Assembly (NCBI GenBank): GCA_965370495.1
Contig: CBDUUV010000011.1
Location: 1-36,850, forward strand
Origin: Krumholzibacterium sp965370495
GTDB taxonomy: Bacteria; Krumholzibacteriota; Krumholzibacteriia; Krumholzibacteriales; Krumholzibacteriaceae
DNA length: 36,850 bases
Reading direction: 5' to 3'
Shown here: in pieces, positions 23,910 to 32,430 of the stretch
How positions within the stretch are numbered: the stretch's first letter is position 1
Layout of the letters: each line of letters begins with the position of its first letter
The notes under the pieces: generated by a model
Database searches by the model: none
What the model saw: only the letters and a program-made list of their open reading frames with translations
What the model was told of the DNA's origin: nothing
Position numbers and translations under genes: made by a program

Positions 23910-26906
23910 ATGTGTACTAAAAATAAAACGATTAGCAAGAAGCAAAGATCAGTCGCGGGATTCACACTTGTCGAGATGATACTCAGTATAGTAATAATGG
24001 GGTTTGTGCTCATATCTATTTCTGGTGTCTTTATGCTTTTTCAGAAAAGTGCGGCGACGACATCAGAGTATTCCGATGCCCAGCAGAATGCGAGGATCGC
24101 TATCGATTATATTACGGGCGATCTGAGGCAGGCGGGATCCGAAACAGATTATTTTCGCGGACAAAGGCCTGTAGTACATGCTGGGCCATACCAGGTGGCG
24201 TTCAATGCCGATATCGATGATGGCAGAGTCATAGACGGGCTGGCGCCGCTGATTTCTATAAACAAAGGAATCGCGCCCAACACAGTACCGGTATCGGGAG
24301 CAACTATATATTCACCATCTTCGAATTATGACTCCGACGCCGAGACGATCGTCTTTACTCTCGATTCCACTGGAGACGGGGTTATAACAGCGGCCGACCG
24401 AGGTGATGACCCTGAAGAAACGGGTTTGAACACCAATCTTTTTGTTCTGAAAAAAGCAGTCTATGGATACGGAACGTCAGGGACAAACGAAATGCGCGAA
24501 TACGATCTTGCTATCGTACGCGGGCCTAATCTTGCTCCTGCCTGGATGATACCTGAACCGATTTTCCAGTATTACTATGACCATGATGAGGATATCACCA
24601 CTCCTGACAGGCTTTGGGGCGATTCGGATAACGATGGCAAGCTCGATTCGGGAGAAATCCAGGCTATTACCGATCTTCCCCAGAATTTTCTCGGCAACAT
24701 CCAGAGGGTCAAGATTACCGTGATGAGTGAGTCGAACACCTATGACAAGAAATACGAGACTAACGGCGGTTTTCTCAATGTGACAATGAACTCAGAAGTG
24801 TTTGTCCGTAATATGTCTCGGACGAGTTCAATAGTAAGAGGGAAAGTCTTTCATGATGTCGACAGTGACGGTGTAATCGACACTGGTGAATCGGGTATCC
24901 CGAATGTCACGGTTCGGCTGGCGGGACAGAGCAGGAGTATAGTTACAGACCATTTTGGCGCTTTCTTCTTTGCTCTTCCTGCAGGCAGTTATTCGATACA
25001 GGAAGTCGATCCTGCCGGCTATACATCGACGACCGCAAACCTCATTTCAATTACACTTGTTTCCGGGCAATCTTCGATCGTCAATTTCGGTGATATTTCG
25101 AGTCTTCCAATCGGCGTAATAAAAGGTATCGTATATGAGGATCTCGATAAGAACGCTCTTAAAAACGGTATTGAGGCAGGGATCGAAGGAGTATTGATCT
25201 CTCTGGACAGCGGAGCACAGACATATACAAACACAAATGGCTACTATTCATTTATTGCTGAACAGGGGAACTATACAGTCGTAGAAACCGATCCCGTCGG
25301 TTATTCATCTACTACACCGAACTCCGCTTCAGCAAATATCATCAATGCCGACGATACTGTAAGGGTCGATTTTGGAGATTTCGCCGGCCCGACGACCGGA
25401 ACGCTGGAAGGTTATGTATTTCTCGATATTAACGAGGATAAAGTCCGCAACATGATGGAAGAGGGTTTGCCGAACGTGACGATCAAGGTTTCAAACGGTG
25501 ACAGCACGATGACGAACTCGAGTGGTTATTACATCTTCAGCCTCGAGCCGAATGTCTATTCAATCGAGGAAAGGGATCACACCGGTTACACCTCAACGAC
25601 AGTAAACAAATTCACAGATATCACGATAACCACCGATACCACTGTAGTACGCAACTTCGGGGATATCCTGGAAACACAGCAGGAGTTTGTGGAGATTCAT
25701 ATCTCCAATACCGACCGTGTCCTTTCGGTCAGTACAGCCAATCTTGGAGAGGATGATAAATATGATACTGATATTATCCTCGGAACAGCCCTCGCCAGTG
25801 GTATTGGAAATATGCTTATTTTCCATAACGAATGGGAGACCTCGACGACGCCGGTCAGTGAACTATTCAGTTCGACCCCAGTCTACAGGCGCGATGCCGG
25901 CGATAATATCAATACAATGAACCAGTTCGATTTTGACGGAAATGGGGTTCCCGATATATTGACCGGCCTCAATACAAGCACCAATCAAAATATCCAGGTC
26001 TGGTTCACCCAGGATGAAGGTATCCTCTCTACCAGTCCCGATGAAGCCTATCATGCGAGCGGGTTGAACGAAGTGATGGACAGCAAGCTTGTCGACTTCA
26101 ATCTCGACGGCAAGGTCGATCTGGTAGTCGGCCTTAAGAACCCTGTTGGTATGACAGGCGCGTTCGAAATATTTCTTGGTGACGGGGCTGGAAAGTTTAA
26201 TTCTCAACAATATTTCACCAATGCAGGGCCTGCTGATGAATTCGTTCTTGGCGGGATATGGGCAGTCGAAACTGGCGATATCGATGGTGATGGTGATCAG
26301 GATATCATAGTTGGATCGCATTTAACCACCACTACGGGATATATAGATATATATATGAATACCGGCTATGCCTCTGCGGATTTTGCGTGGAAAGCAAGGT
26401 ACGCCTCCTGGGGAGCGGTTAACGATCTTAAGATGGTCGATATGAAAGAAGACAGCAACGGCGACTCCGATATAATAGCCGGCATCTCTGTAGGTGCCAA
26501 TATCGGGCTGGTCTTCCTTTACCTTAATGATGCCGGAATCTTTGGAATCCCCGATACGACCGGATACCCATTCGGCCCCGAAGAGGTGCCGAATATGCCT
26601 GACGACTTTGTATTCGCCCTGGGAGAGGTGTTGAGTCTCGGAATCATCCAGGTTAATAACGATATCTTTCCTGATATAATATACGGGACGAGAAGTTCTT
26701 CTTTCTATACTGGAGATATATATGTTCTTGCAGCTTATGGCACTTTGCCCGGAGCTGGATTGAAAATCAATACCTCAGAACTCGGCGAGATCATATCGAT
26801 CGACGTCGCCGATTTCAACAAGGATAACAGCCCCGATATCGTCGTCGGCACAAGATCGTCCGCGACACAGGGCAAGCTTGTAGCATTTTTCGGGCGGGGC
26901 ATGTAG
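23910..26906 (+). CDS. giant PilW-like minor pilin fused to SdrD-B repeats and an FG-GAP propeller
   Basis: A 998-residue protein. Its N-terminus has a pilin leader and GFTLVEMILSIVIMGFVL with Glu+5, then AQQNARIAIDYITGDLRQAG as in PilW. The pilin head (to about 300) has calcium-loop motifs at 152-163 and 238-249 (DSDNDGKLDSGE). Three SdrD-B/Cna-B-like domains follow at about 308-395, 401-493 and 496-585, each ending NFGD or DFGD; the first has an EF-hand loop at 316-327. Seven FG-GAP/VCBS-type motifs (near 608, 672, 728, 787, 841, 913, 965) then build a full seven-bladed propeller ending at the stop. Ordinary PilW is about 200-350 residues. AAGGCGG precedes the ATG. I infer a pilus-tip adhesin; the ligand is unknown. 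Confidence 0.88.
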   Translation: MCTKNKTISKKQRSVAGFTLVEMILSIVIMGFVLISISGVFMLFQKSAATTSEYSDAQQNARIAIDYITGDLRQAGSETDYFRGQRPVVHAGPYQVAFNADIDDGRVIDGLAPLISINKGIAPNTVPVSGATIYSPSSNYDSDAETIVFTLDSTGDGVITAADRGDDPEETGLNTNLFVLKKAVYGYGTSGTNEMREYDLAIVRGPNLAPAWMIPEPIFQYYYDHDEDITTPDRLWGDSDNDGKLDSGEIQAITDLPQNFLGNIQRVKITVMSESNTYDKKYETNGGFLNVTMNSEVFVRNMSRTSSIVRGKVFHDVDSDGVIDTGESGIPNVTVRLAGQSRSIVTDHFGAFFFALPAGSYSIQEVDPAGYTSTTANLISITLVSGQSSIVNFGDISSLPIGVIKGIVYEDLDKNALKNGIEAGIEGVLISLDSGAQTYTNTNGYYSFIAEQGNYTVVETDPVGYSSTTPNSASANIINADDTVRVDFGDFAGPTTGTLEGYVFLDINEDKVRNMMEEGLPNVTIKVSNGDSTMTNSSGYYIFSLEPNVYSIEERDHTGYTSTTVNKFTDITITTDTTVVRNFGDILETQQEFVEIHISNTDRVLSVSTANLGEDDKYDTDIILGTALASGIGNMLIFHNEWETSTTPVSELFSSTPVYRRDAGDNINTMNQFDFDGNGVPDILTGLNTSTNQNIQVWFTQDEGILSTSPDEAYHASGLNEVMDSKLVDFNLDGKVDLVVGLKNPVGMTGAFEIFLGDGAGKFNSQQYFTNAGPADEFVLGGIWAVETGDIDGDGDQDIIVGSHLTTTTGYIDIYMNTGYASADFAWKARYASWGAVNDLKMVDMKEDSNGDSDIIAGISVGANIGLVFLYLNDAGIFGIPDTTGYPFGPEEVPNMPDDFVFALGEVLSLGIIQVNNDIFPDIIYGTRSSSFYTGDIYVLAAYGTLPGAGLKINTSELGEIISIDVADFNKDNSPDIVVGTRSSATQGKLVAFFGRGM

Positions 26907-26938
26907 TGCCCTCACCCGGTCGGAAGGATCGGTGCGAT

Positions 26939-28201
26939 ATGAATATGAAAAAGTTCAGGATGCCGTTGGGAGAAAAAGGGAATATCCTCGTGATTACACT
27001 GATTATCCTCTTTGCCGTTTCTGTTATCGGGGGAACGCTGGCGATGGTCTCATCGATGAATCTGAAGATAGCGGGAAACCAGAGAACGACCACACAGTCT
27101 CTTTTCATCGCGGAGGCAGGGATGAACGAGGCTATCCATAGACTCTCGATGCCAAATCCAACGAACGTCACTATCGGCGGCTGGACAGGAAATGCCGCGA
27201 TCGGAGACAGCGAGCCCTACGATCCAAACTGGAAGGCAAGGATCTACCTGACATCACCAGGATCAGCCCCTGCAAGCGTTGGTTCTATATATTCGACCGG
27301 AACACTGCAGAATACAAGTTCTCAATATCTTCTATACAGCAGTCCGAGTGGAACAGATAATATTCTCACTATCGAACATAAATGGAAGGACCGTGACGGT
27401 GACGGGGCTCGTGATATCAACGAGATCGTTTATTACGATCCGATGAAGATCCCTCCTGAGAATTTTTCATCAGGGTTCCCTGTCGAGATAATAACAGTAA
27501 CCGGCAGATCTGCGGACGGCAAGAGAATAATAGAGGCGGAAGTCGTCAAAAAGATGATGGTTGCTCGCACACTCGGAGCCCTTTATGTCGACAAGGCTGT
27601 AAAACTGACCGGTAACTGTGCATTCTGCGGATTTAATCACAGCTCCAATATTCCTCCAGGTACTCAGCCGAATGCCTGTTATGCTTTTCATCTCCCGAGT
27701 GGAAACCTGCCCGGCGTGACAGCAACAGGCGATGTGATTAAGGTTCAGGGAAGCGCTGATATCTGTGGTGACCCGGCGCCTATCGACAATGCGGCGACGA
27801 ATCCCTTTTATTCACTTGCTGAGGTACTTGGCATTTCCACCGTCGAAGTGAACAGTATGCTTTCCAGCGCGGACAATACCTCTATCACAGATCCACTAAT
27901 AGGGATCACCTATATCAATGGTGACGCGAATGTGACCAGCAACCTGACGGGAGAGGGCCTGCTCTATGTCACCGGCGATCTGAAAGCGGCAGGAAGCTTC
28001 CGTTACAAAGGACTAATATATGTGGAAGGTGATGTACATTTTACAGGTTCGCCGTGGGTTCTCGGAAGCATGATAGTTCGTGGCACATCGGACTTCAACT
28101 TCAGCGCCGGAAATGCGGCGGTACTGTACAGCCAGGACGCGATTTCTATGGCGCTGGCTTCCTCGATGCCATGTATGATGCTTTCATGGAAAGAAAAATA
28201 A
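26939..28201 (+). CDS. PilX-like minor pilin with beta-helix-like C-terminus
   Basis: A 420-residue protein. The N-terminus reads GEKGNILVITLIILFAVSV and then SLFIAEAGMNEAIHRLS, the PilX_N pattern, which lacks the Glu+5 of other pilins. A perfect EF-hand loop, DRDGDGARDINE, lies at 151-162. A CxxC and other cysteines occur from about residue 226. The C-terminal part has short repeating strands (INGDANVTSN, LLYVTGDLKAAG, LIYVEGDVHFTG) suggesting a parallel beta-helix. I chose the ATG at 26939 (GAAGGAT upstream) over a GTG overlapping the previous stop. Like PilX in other operons it follows PilW. Confidence 0.8.
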   Translation: MNMKKFRMPLGEKGNILVITLIILFAVSVIGGTLAMVSSMNLKIAGNQRTTTQSLFIAEAGMNEAIHRLSMPNPTNVTIGGWTGNAAIGDSEPYDPNWKARIYLTSPGSAPASVGSIYSTGTLQNTSSQYLLYSSPSGTDNILTIEHKWKDRDGDGARDINEIVYYDPMKIPPENFSSGFPVEIITVTGRSADGKRIIEAEVVKKMMVARTLGALYVDKAVKLTGNCAFCGFNHSSNIPPGTQPNACYAFHLPSGNLPGVTATGDVIKVQGSADICGDPAPIDNAATNPFYSLAEVLGISTVEVNSMLSSADNTSITDPLIGITYINGDANVTSNLTGEGLLYVTGDLKAAGSFRYKGLIYVEGDVHFTGSPWVLGSMIVRGTSDFNFSAGNAAVLYSQDAISMALASSMPCMMLSWKEK

Positions 28202-28587
28202 TCTGACCGGCTGATCAGGATAAAAGGACAGCTGCTTCTGAGGCCCTGCACCACTGCCGGGCCTCAGACACTTTATCTCCGACACCCCTCCTCGCCCCCA
28301 CTAAAACATCCACGCTTCTTCGTGCCTGGTTCCGCCAGGGTCCCTTCTCTTCGCCGCACGCGCCAGGCAGACAGGCTCAATGAGTATAGCCATATACATG
28401 AGAATACCAGATTGTACTTGTAGACTGCAGCTGTTGAAGCTAAAGTCGAACAGATGATATCTTGTTTAATTTAGTTTTGGAGGCGGCGGGAAACCATTCA
28501 AATATTGTAACCATTTATTCACTGTCAACGACTTATATACTGAAACAGTGTTATTCGGGAGGCTTAGACAAGAAGGAGACTCAGGTT
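28202..28587. other. 386-base intergenic region between pilin and metal-efflux operons
   Basis: It holds a hairpin after the pilin operon and a second 7-base inverted repeat (TGCCTGG 28323-28329, CCAGGCA 28363-28369). A weak promoter-like pair, TTGAAG (28434-28439) and TATCTT (28458-28463), has 18-base spacing. No protein-like open frame is seen before the ATG at 28588. Confidence 0.4.
28238..28267 (+). terminator. hairpin after the pilin operon, possible terminator
   Basis: CTGAGGCCC (28238-28246) and GGGCCTCAG (28259-28267) form a perfect 9-base stem with a 12-base loop, 37 bases after the last pilin stop. No strong T-run follows, so termination may be weak or factor-assisted. Confidence 0.5.
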
Positions 28588-29442
28588 ATGAAAAGATTCC
28601 AGGTCATATCAGCATCAGCACAACGAAGGGCCCCATTCCTTCGCGCAGTAATCGTTACAGCTATTGTATCGACGGCAATATTTCTTTCGACACAGGCTTT
28701 ACTGGCTGAAGACCACTGTAAATATACAGAAAAGGAAAGGCTGGAAATCCATGAGAAACACATCGCCGAGATCATCGAAAAACTCGACCTGACGAAGGAA
28801 CAGGAAGAAAAACTCATCCCCCTCCTCAAAGAAAGATTTCAGCAGCGGATCCTGGACGGCCAGGGACCTCATCGAAACATGATAAAAAAAGGGATTCACG
28901 GAAACAGGGGCATTCACCGGGGTTTTCCCTGTTACGGATCCGGCGACCATGGAATGCGGCTCGAAATGAACTGGATGCACTGCATGAACAGAATGGATTT
29001 GAATAAAAAATGCCCCGAAAAGATGGCATATAGTCATCACGGACAAATGCGTGGAAATTTCAGAAATCATGGATTCAGACAGACCGCTGACAACACTTAC
29101 CACAATGGCAGGATAAACATGAAACATAAGGGCCATGAGTGTGACAAACACCAGGGCAGGCGGCAGATGCAGTGTGAAACACAAGAAGGGATGGATCACG
29201 ATTGTAGAATGCACATGCACGGCCGGGTTCAAAAAGGGAAAATGCACCCCGGCATGCACCACTCACGCATGAGCCTGAATGATAAAGATTGTTATTCCGC
29301 AATGGGCCACAATGAGCATATGATGAAAATCGAGAAGGTTCTCACCGTGGAACAGCTTGAAACCCTTCGGAAAATACATATGGATTTCATGAAAGAAATG
29401 CACAAGGAAGATTCCACGGACGATAAGCAGGAAATTGATTGA
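28588..29442 (+). CDS. Spy/CpxP-like periplasmic protein with His/Met/Cys-rich insertion
   Basis: A 284-residue exported protein. The signal peptide ends near Ala40. A helix with the LTKEQ motif (68-72) and a late helix with LTVEQ (252-256) are the paired LTxxQ marks of Spy/CpxP-like metal or stress proteins. Between them, residues about 91-250 hold roughly 20 His, 19 Met and 7 Cys, far more than any soluble core needs, pointing to copper, zinc or another soft metal. The ATG at 28588 is preceded by AAGGAG. It leads an ECF sigma/RND cluster, consistent with metal buffering or sensing. The metal is not identified. Confidence 0.8.
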   Translation: MKRFQVISASAQRRAPFLRAVIVTAIVSTAIFLSTQALLAEDHCKYTEKERLEIHEKHIAEIIEKLDLTKEQEEKLIPLLKERFQQRILDGQGPHRNMIKKGIHGNRGIHRGFPCYGSGDHGMRLEMNWMHCMNRMDLNKKCPEKMAYSHHGQMRGNFRNHGFRQTADNTYHNGRINMKHKGHECDKHQGRRQMQCETQEGMDHDCRMHMHGRVQKGKMHPGMHHSRMSLNDKDCYSAMGHNEHMMKIEKVLTVEQLETLRKIHMDFMKEMHKEDSTDDKQEID

Positions 29443-29474
29443 ACTAAATTGATTCAGCACTGGTGCCACTCAAC

Positions 29475-30062
29475 ATGATGAAGGATTCGTCAAAGAGAAG
29501 CGACACACGGATCGTCCGCCAGGTGCTGGATGGGGATACGGATGCATTCGCTCAGATCATTGAGAGGCACCAGGAAAATGTGTTCAGAATCGTTTCAAAA
29601 AGGATTCCTGCTGATCAGGCAGAGGAAGTAGCGCATGAGGTCTTTGTCAGGACATACAGGTCACTATCGGGGTTCAAGAGCAAAAGTTCGTTTCAGAACT
29701 GGCTTGCAAAGATTGCTGTCAGAACCTGCTACGATTACTGGCGCGAGAGATACAGGTCGAAGGAACTACCAATGGATTCTCTCAGCGAGAAGCACCGCAT
29801 CTGGCTGGATCGATTCATGGTTGATAGCGCCACGGAATCATTCGAAAGAGCTGAGTCAGGCAGTGCCGCAAGAGAAATCCTTCTCTGGGCGCTTGAAAAA
29901 TTATCTCCAGGGGACAGATCGGTACTGGAACTCGTTCACCTTGAAGGCTACTCGGTCAAAGAAGCTGCTGAAATACTTGGGTGGAGTACCGGAATGGTCA
30001 AAATACGTGCTTTTCGCTCGCGAAAGAAACTACGCGTCATACTTGGGGAAATTCTAACCTGA
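29475..30062 (+). CDS. ECF-type RNA polymerase sigma factor
   Basis: A sigma-70 family protein of about 195 residues. Region 2 spans AFAQIIERHQENVFRIVSKR to FQNWLAKIAVRTCYDYWRER. Region 4 holds the helix-turn-helix YSVKEAAEILGWSTGMVKI. Only regions 2 and 4 are present, as in extracytoplasmic-function factors. The start is uncertain (ATGs at 29475 and 29478; GTG at 29463), with no clear Shine-Dalgarno sequence, perhaps through coupling to the previous gene. It is followed by a one-TM protein that may be its anti-sigma factor. Confidence 0.9.
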   Translation: MMKDSSKRSDTRIVRQVLDGDTDAFAQIIERHQENVFRIVSKRIPADQAEEVAHEVFVRTYRSLSGFKSKSSFQNWLAKIAVRTCYDYWRERYRSKELPMDSLSEKHRIWLDRFMVDSATESFERAESGSAAREILLWALEKLSPGDRSVLELVHLEGYSVKEAAEILGWSTGMVKIRAFRSRKKLRVILGEILT

Positions 30063-30076
30063 CAGAGGAGGACAGG

Positions 30077-30397
30077 ATGAGACCCCGGAAAGAAAAACTC
30101 AACAGGTTGGAAAAAGCGCTTGTTCGCGCGTGGGCCGGCAGCGGAAATATCTCCGGCAGTGATACCTGGAAAACTGACTTGATGGAAGATATTAGAAGCG
30201 ATAACGTGATTATCAATAGACGTGGAGATTTCGAAGCCCAGGGAACCCTTGTCTGGCGTTTTTCCATGGTCGCTGCTGCGCTAACAGCCTTTTTTGCGAT
30301 CTACGCGCTTACAACCGACATCCTGCCCTACAAGGATCTGGCACTCATGTTTCTCGATAACCCTGCAGGATTTATTCTTTCATCACCCTTTGTGTAG
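30077..30397 (+). CDS. small one-TM protein, candidate anti-sigma factor
   Basis: A 106-residue protein of no recognised family. It has a charged, probably cytosolic N-terminal half (about 1-58), one membrane helix (about 60-82, VWRFSMVAAALTAFFAIYAL) and a short outer tail. GAGGAGG lies five bases before the ATG, 14 bases after the sigma-factor stop. Position and topology fit a membrane anti-sigma factor such as CnrY, but no zinc-binding or anti-sigma motif is visible, so this is inference. Confidence 0.65.
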   Translation: MRPRKEKLNRLEKALVRAWAGSGNISGSDTWKTDLMEDIRSDNVIINRRGDFEAQGTLVWRFSMVAAALTAFFAIYALTTDILPYKDLALMFLDNPAGFILSSPFV

Positions 30398-30421
30398 TTG
30401 AAAAAGGGAGAACAAAGAAAA

Positions 30422-30895
30422 ATGAAAAACTTCAAGATATGGTCCGGAATGACACTCATCTTCTTTTCGGGAGCGGTCATCGGAGTGATCATTTCTACAT
30501 TTATTATCAGAAATCATGTTATCGGGTTCATGAAAGGCGGACCGCCAAAGGCAAACCGCTGGATAATAATGAAAATAACATGCGGCCTTGATCTGTCGGT
30601 GGATCAGCAAACTCAAATCGACGTTATCCTGGAAAATAACCGCTCCGAGATCGAAAAACTCTCGGACGATTTCCAGAAATCTACGGAAGCTTTTTTCAAC
30701 TCGCAGACAATACAGATACGGAAAGTACTGACAGAAGAGCAGAAAAAAGAATTCGACGAGAGAGCGGCAGAAATACATGAATCAATCCGGAAACGAATAC
30801 GCATGCATCATCCGGGAAACAGGCCGGGCAGGCACAGGTGTCTTCCCCCATCGGAAAGGAAGGATGGAGAAGAATCATCTACAAAAGAGGGATAA
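30422..30895 (+). CDS. Spy/CpxP-like membrane-anchored periplasmic protein
   Basis: A 157-residue protein with an N-terminal membrane helix (about 9-29) and a periplasmic helical domain. The domain has LDLSVDQQTQIDVIL near 56-70 and LTEEQKKEFDERAAEIHE near 103-120. These resemble heavy-metal-sensor proteins such as CnrX/ZraP relatives. A His/Cys-containing tail (MHHPGNRPGRHRC) follows. GGGAG lies upstream of the ATG. Between the putative anti-sigma and the efflux genes, it is the best candidate for the periplasmic sensor. Confidence 0.75.
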   Translation: MKNFKIWSGMTLIFFSGAVIGVIISTFIIRNHVIGFMKGGPPKANRWIIMKITCGLDLSVDQQTQIDVILENNRSEIEKLSDDFQKSTEAFFNSQTIQIRKVLTEEQKKEFDERAAEIHESIRKRIRMHHPGNRPGRHRCLPPSERKDGEESSTKEG

Positions 30896-30997
30896 ATACT
30901 CCGGTGCTGATGGGAAAAGATAAAAACTATGTTTTCATTATTAATCTCTTTGATTATACTCCCTATAGTTAATTTAACAGTTTTATGGATATAAGAA

Positions 30998-32425
30998 TTG
31001 AAGATCAGACATACTATAATAATATCAATCAGCGCCTTGCTGGTCTCTTCCTGCGGGACAGGTTTCCTGAAGCCATCGCCTGGCCGCAGCGTGCTTGACG
31101 AAATCGAGATCCCCGGTTCATATCAGCACACATCAGATGATTCAATTCAAACCGGAAACCTGATCAGATGGTGGAAAACCTTTGGCGATCCAGGGATCGA
31201 TCATCTGGTTGACGAAGTACTCCGGAACAATCTTGATATCATGAAAGCCAATGCCGCTGTACTCGAAATAAGGGCCAGAGCTGCGCAGGCGGGTGCTGAC
31301 CGCCTGCCCGCCATATTATTGAAAGGTGATTATCAGAAGCAGCATATGCCCGAGGTTTCTTCACCGTTCGGTTTATCGGGCGGAGGAGATACTGAAACTT
31401 ACAACCTCTCTGCGGCGGCCTCCTTCGAACTCGATCTCTGGGGAAAGATGTCGATGGCTCATGAGGCGGCCAGGGCTGACCTTCTTTCTTCTATCGAAAA
31501 CCGCAACACGATCATTCAAACGATTGTTTCAGAAGCGATATCCCTGTACCTGCTTATTGATACCCGGGAAAAGCGTATACAGATATCGGAACAGACGATC
31601 AGTTCCCATAAGAAAAACGTCAGCATCGTCAGGAACCGGTACAACAAGGGTTTGACATCCATTTTAGAACTCGAACAGTCACAAAGAAACCTTGCACAGG
31701 CGGAATCAAATCTACCGGTCCTGCAGCAGGAACTCGGAATCAGCCAGCAACGCCTTTCATTACTGGCCGGTAAATATCCCGAGACACACACGCTGCGGAA
31801 ATACCCCGAAGATTATTTCCTGCGACTCTCCCCCGTTCCGGCAGGCCTTCCATCGAAGCTTATCGAAAACAGGCCGGATATAAGGGCAGCGGCTGCTCGT
31901 CTCAACGCGGCGGCGGCAAGGGTAGGTGTGGCAAAAACCAGCCTCTTTCCAAGGATTACGATGACAGGGAACTACGGCCACACAAGCAGCGAACTGCAAA
32001 ACCTTTTCAAACCGGGAAACGTGTTGTGGAACCTCGTATCTGGAATAACACAACCTGTATTCAATTCAGGAAAACTCATAGCCGAAAAAAACGCCGCGTG
32101 GGCTCGTTATCATCAGAGCTCCGCCGACTACGCAAAAACCGTTCTCAACGCTTTCTCGGAAGTTGAGGGCGCCCTGCTGACACGTAAACGTCAGATGGAG
32201 CGAAGAGAAAAAACAATCGAATTTCTGAAAAAAGCGAAAACGACGCTGCAGATAGCAGAAAGCAGATACCAGCGAGGGCTTATCAGCTACATCATAGTAC
32301 TGGATGCCATGCGGGCATGGTTCATGGCCCAAGAAAACCTTGTTCTTGTCGACCTGGCGATTCTCACTAACAGGGTAACACTGCACCGCGCGCTCGGTGG
32401 TAATTGGATCGAGACAAAGGATTAA
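30998..32425 (+). CDS. RND efflux outer-membrane factor lipoprotein (NodT/OprM family)
   Basis: A 475-residue TolC-like channel protein. The signal sequence ends in a lipobox with Cys19 (LLVSSCG), so it is an outer-membrane lipoprotein. WWKTFGDPGIDHLVDEVLRNN, SAAASFELDLWGKM, LIENRPDIRAAAARLNAA and FNSGKL are family segments in normal order. The start seems to be a TTG at 30998 with only a weak ribosome-binding site. Its gene is followed by the adaptor and pump, completing a tripartite system. Confidence 0.93.
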   Translation: MKIRHTIIISISALLVSSCGTGFLKPSPGRSVLDEIEIPGSYQHTSDDSIQTGNLIRWWKTFGDPGIDHLVDEVLRNNLDIMKANAAVLEIRARAAQAGADRLPAILLKGDYQKQHMPEVSSPFGLSGGGDTETYNLSAAASFELDLWGKMSMAHEAARADLLSSIENRNTIIQTIVSEAISLYLLIDTREKRIQISEQTISSHKKNVSIVRNRYNKGLTSILELEQSQRNLAQAESNLPVLQQELGISQQRLSLLAGKYPETHTLRKYPEDYFLRLSPVPAGLPSKLIENRPDIRAAAARLNAAAARVGVAKTSLFPRITMTGNYGHTSSELQNLFKPGNVLWNLVSGITQPVFNSGKLIAEKNAAWARYHQSSADYAKTVLNAFSEVEGALLTRKRQMERREKTIEFLKKAKTTLQIAESRYQRGLISYIIVLDAMRAWFMAQENLVLVDLAILTNRVTLHRALGGNWIETKD

Positions 32426-32430
32426 TAACG

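Noticed and set aside
28489..28541. ECF-type -35 (GGAAAC) or sigma-70 TATACT promoter before the Spy-like gene
   Set aside because: No matching second element at correct spacing: the TATACT has no good -35 box at 16-18 bases, and no GTC-type -10 box follows GGAAAC.
30941..30969. Promoter before the outer-membrane factor gene (TATACT or TATAGT with T-rich -35)
   Set aside because: The -10-like boxes are in AT-rich DNA and no -35 box matches more than three or four positions; not strong enough to list as a feature.
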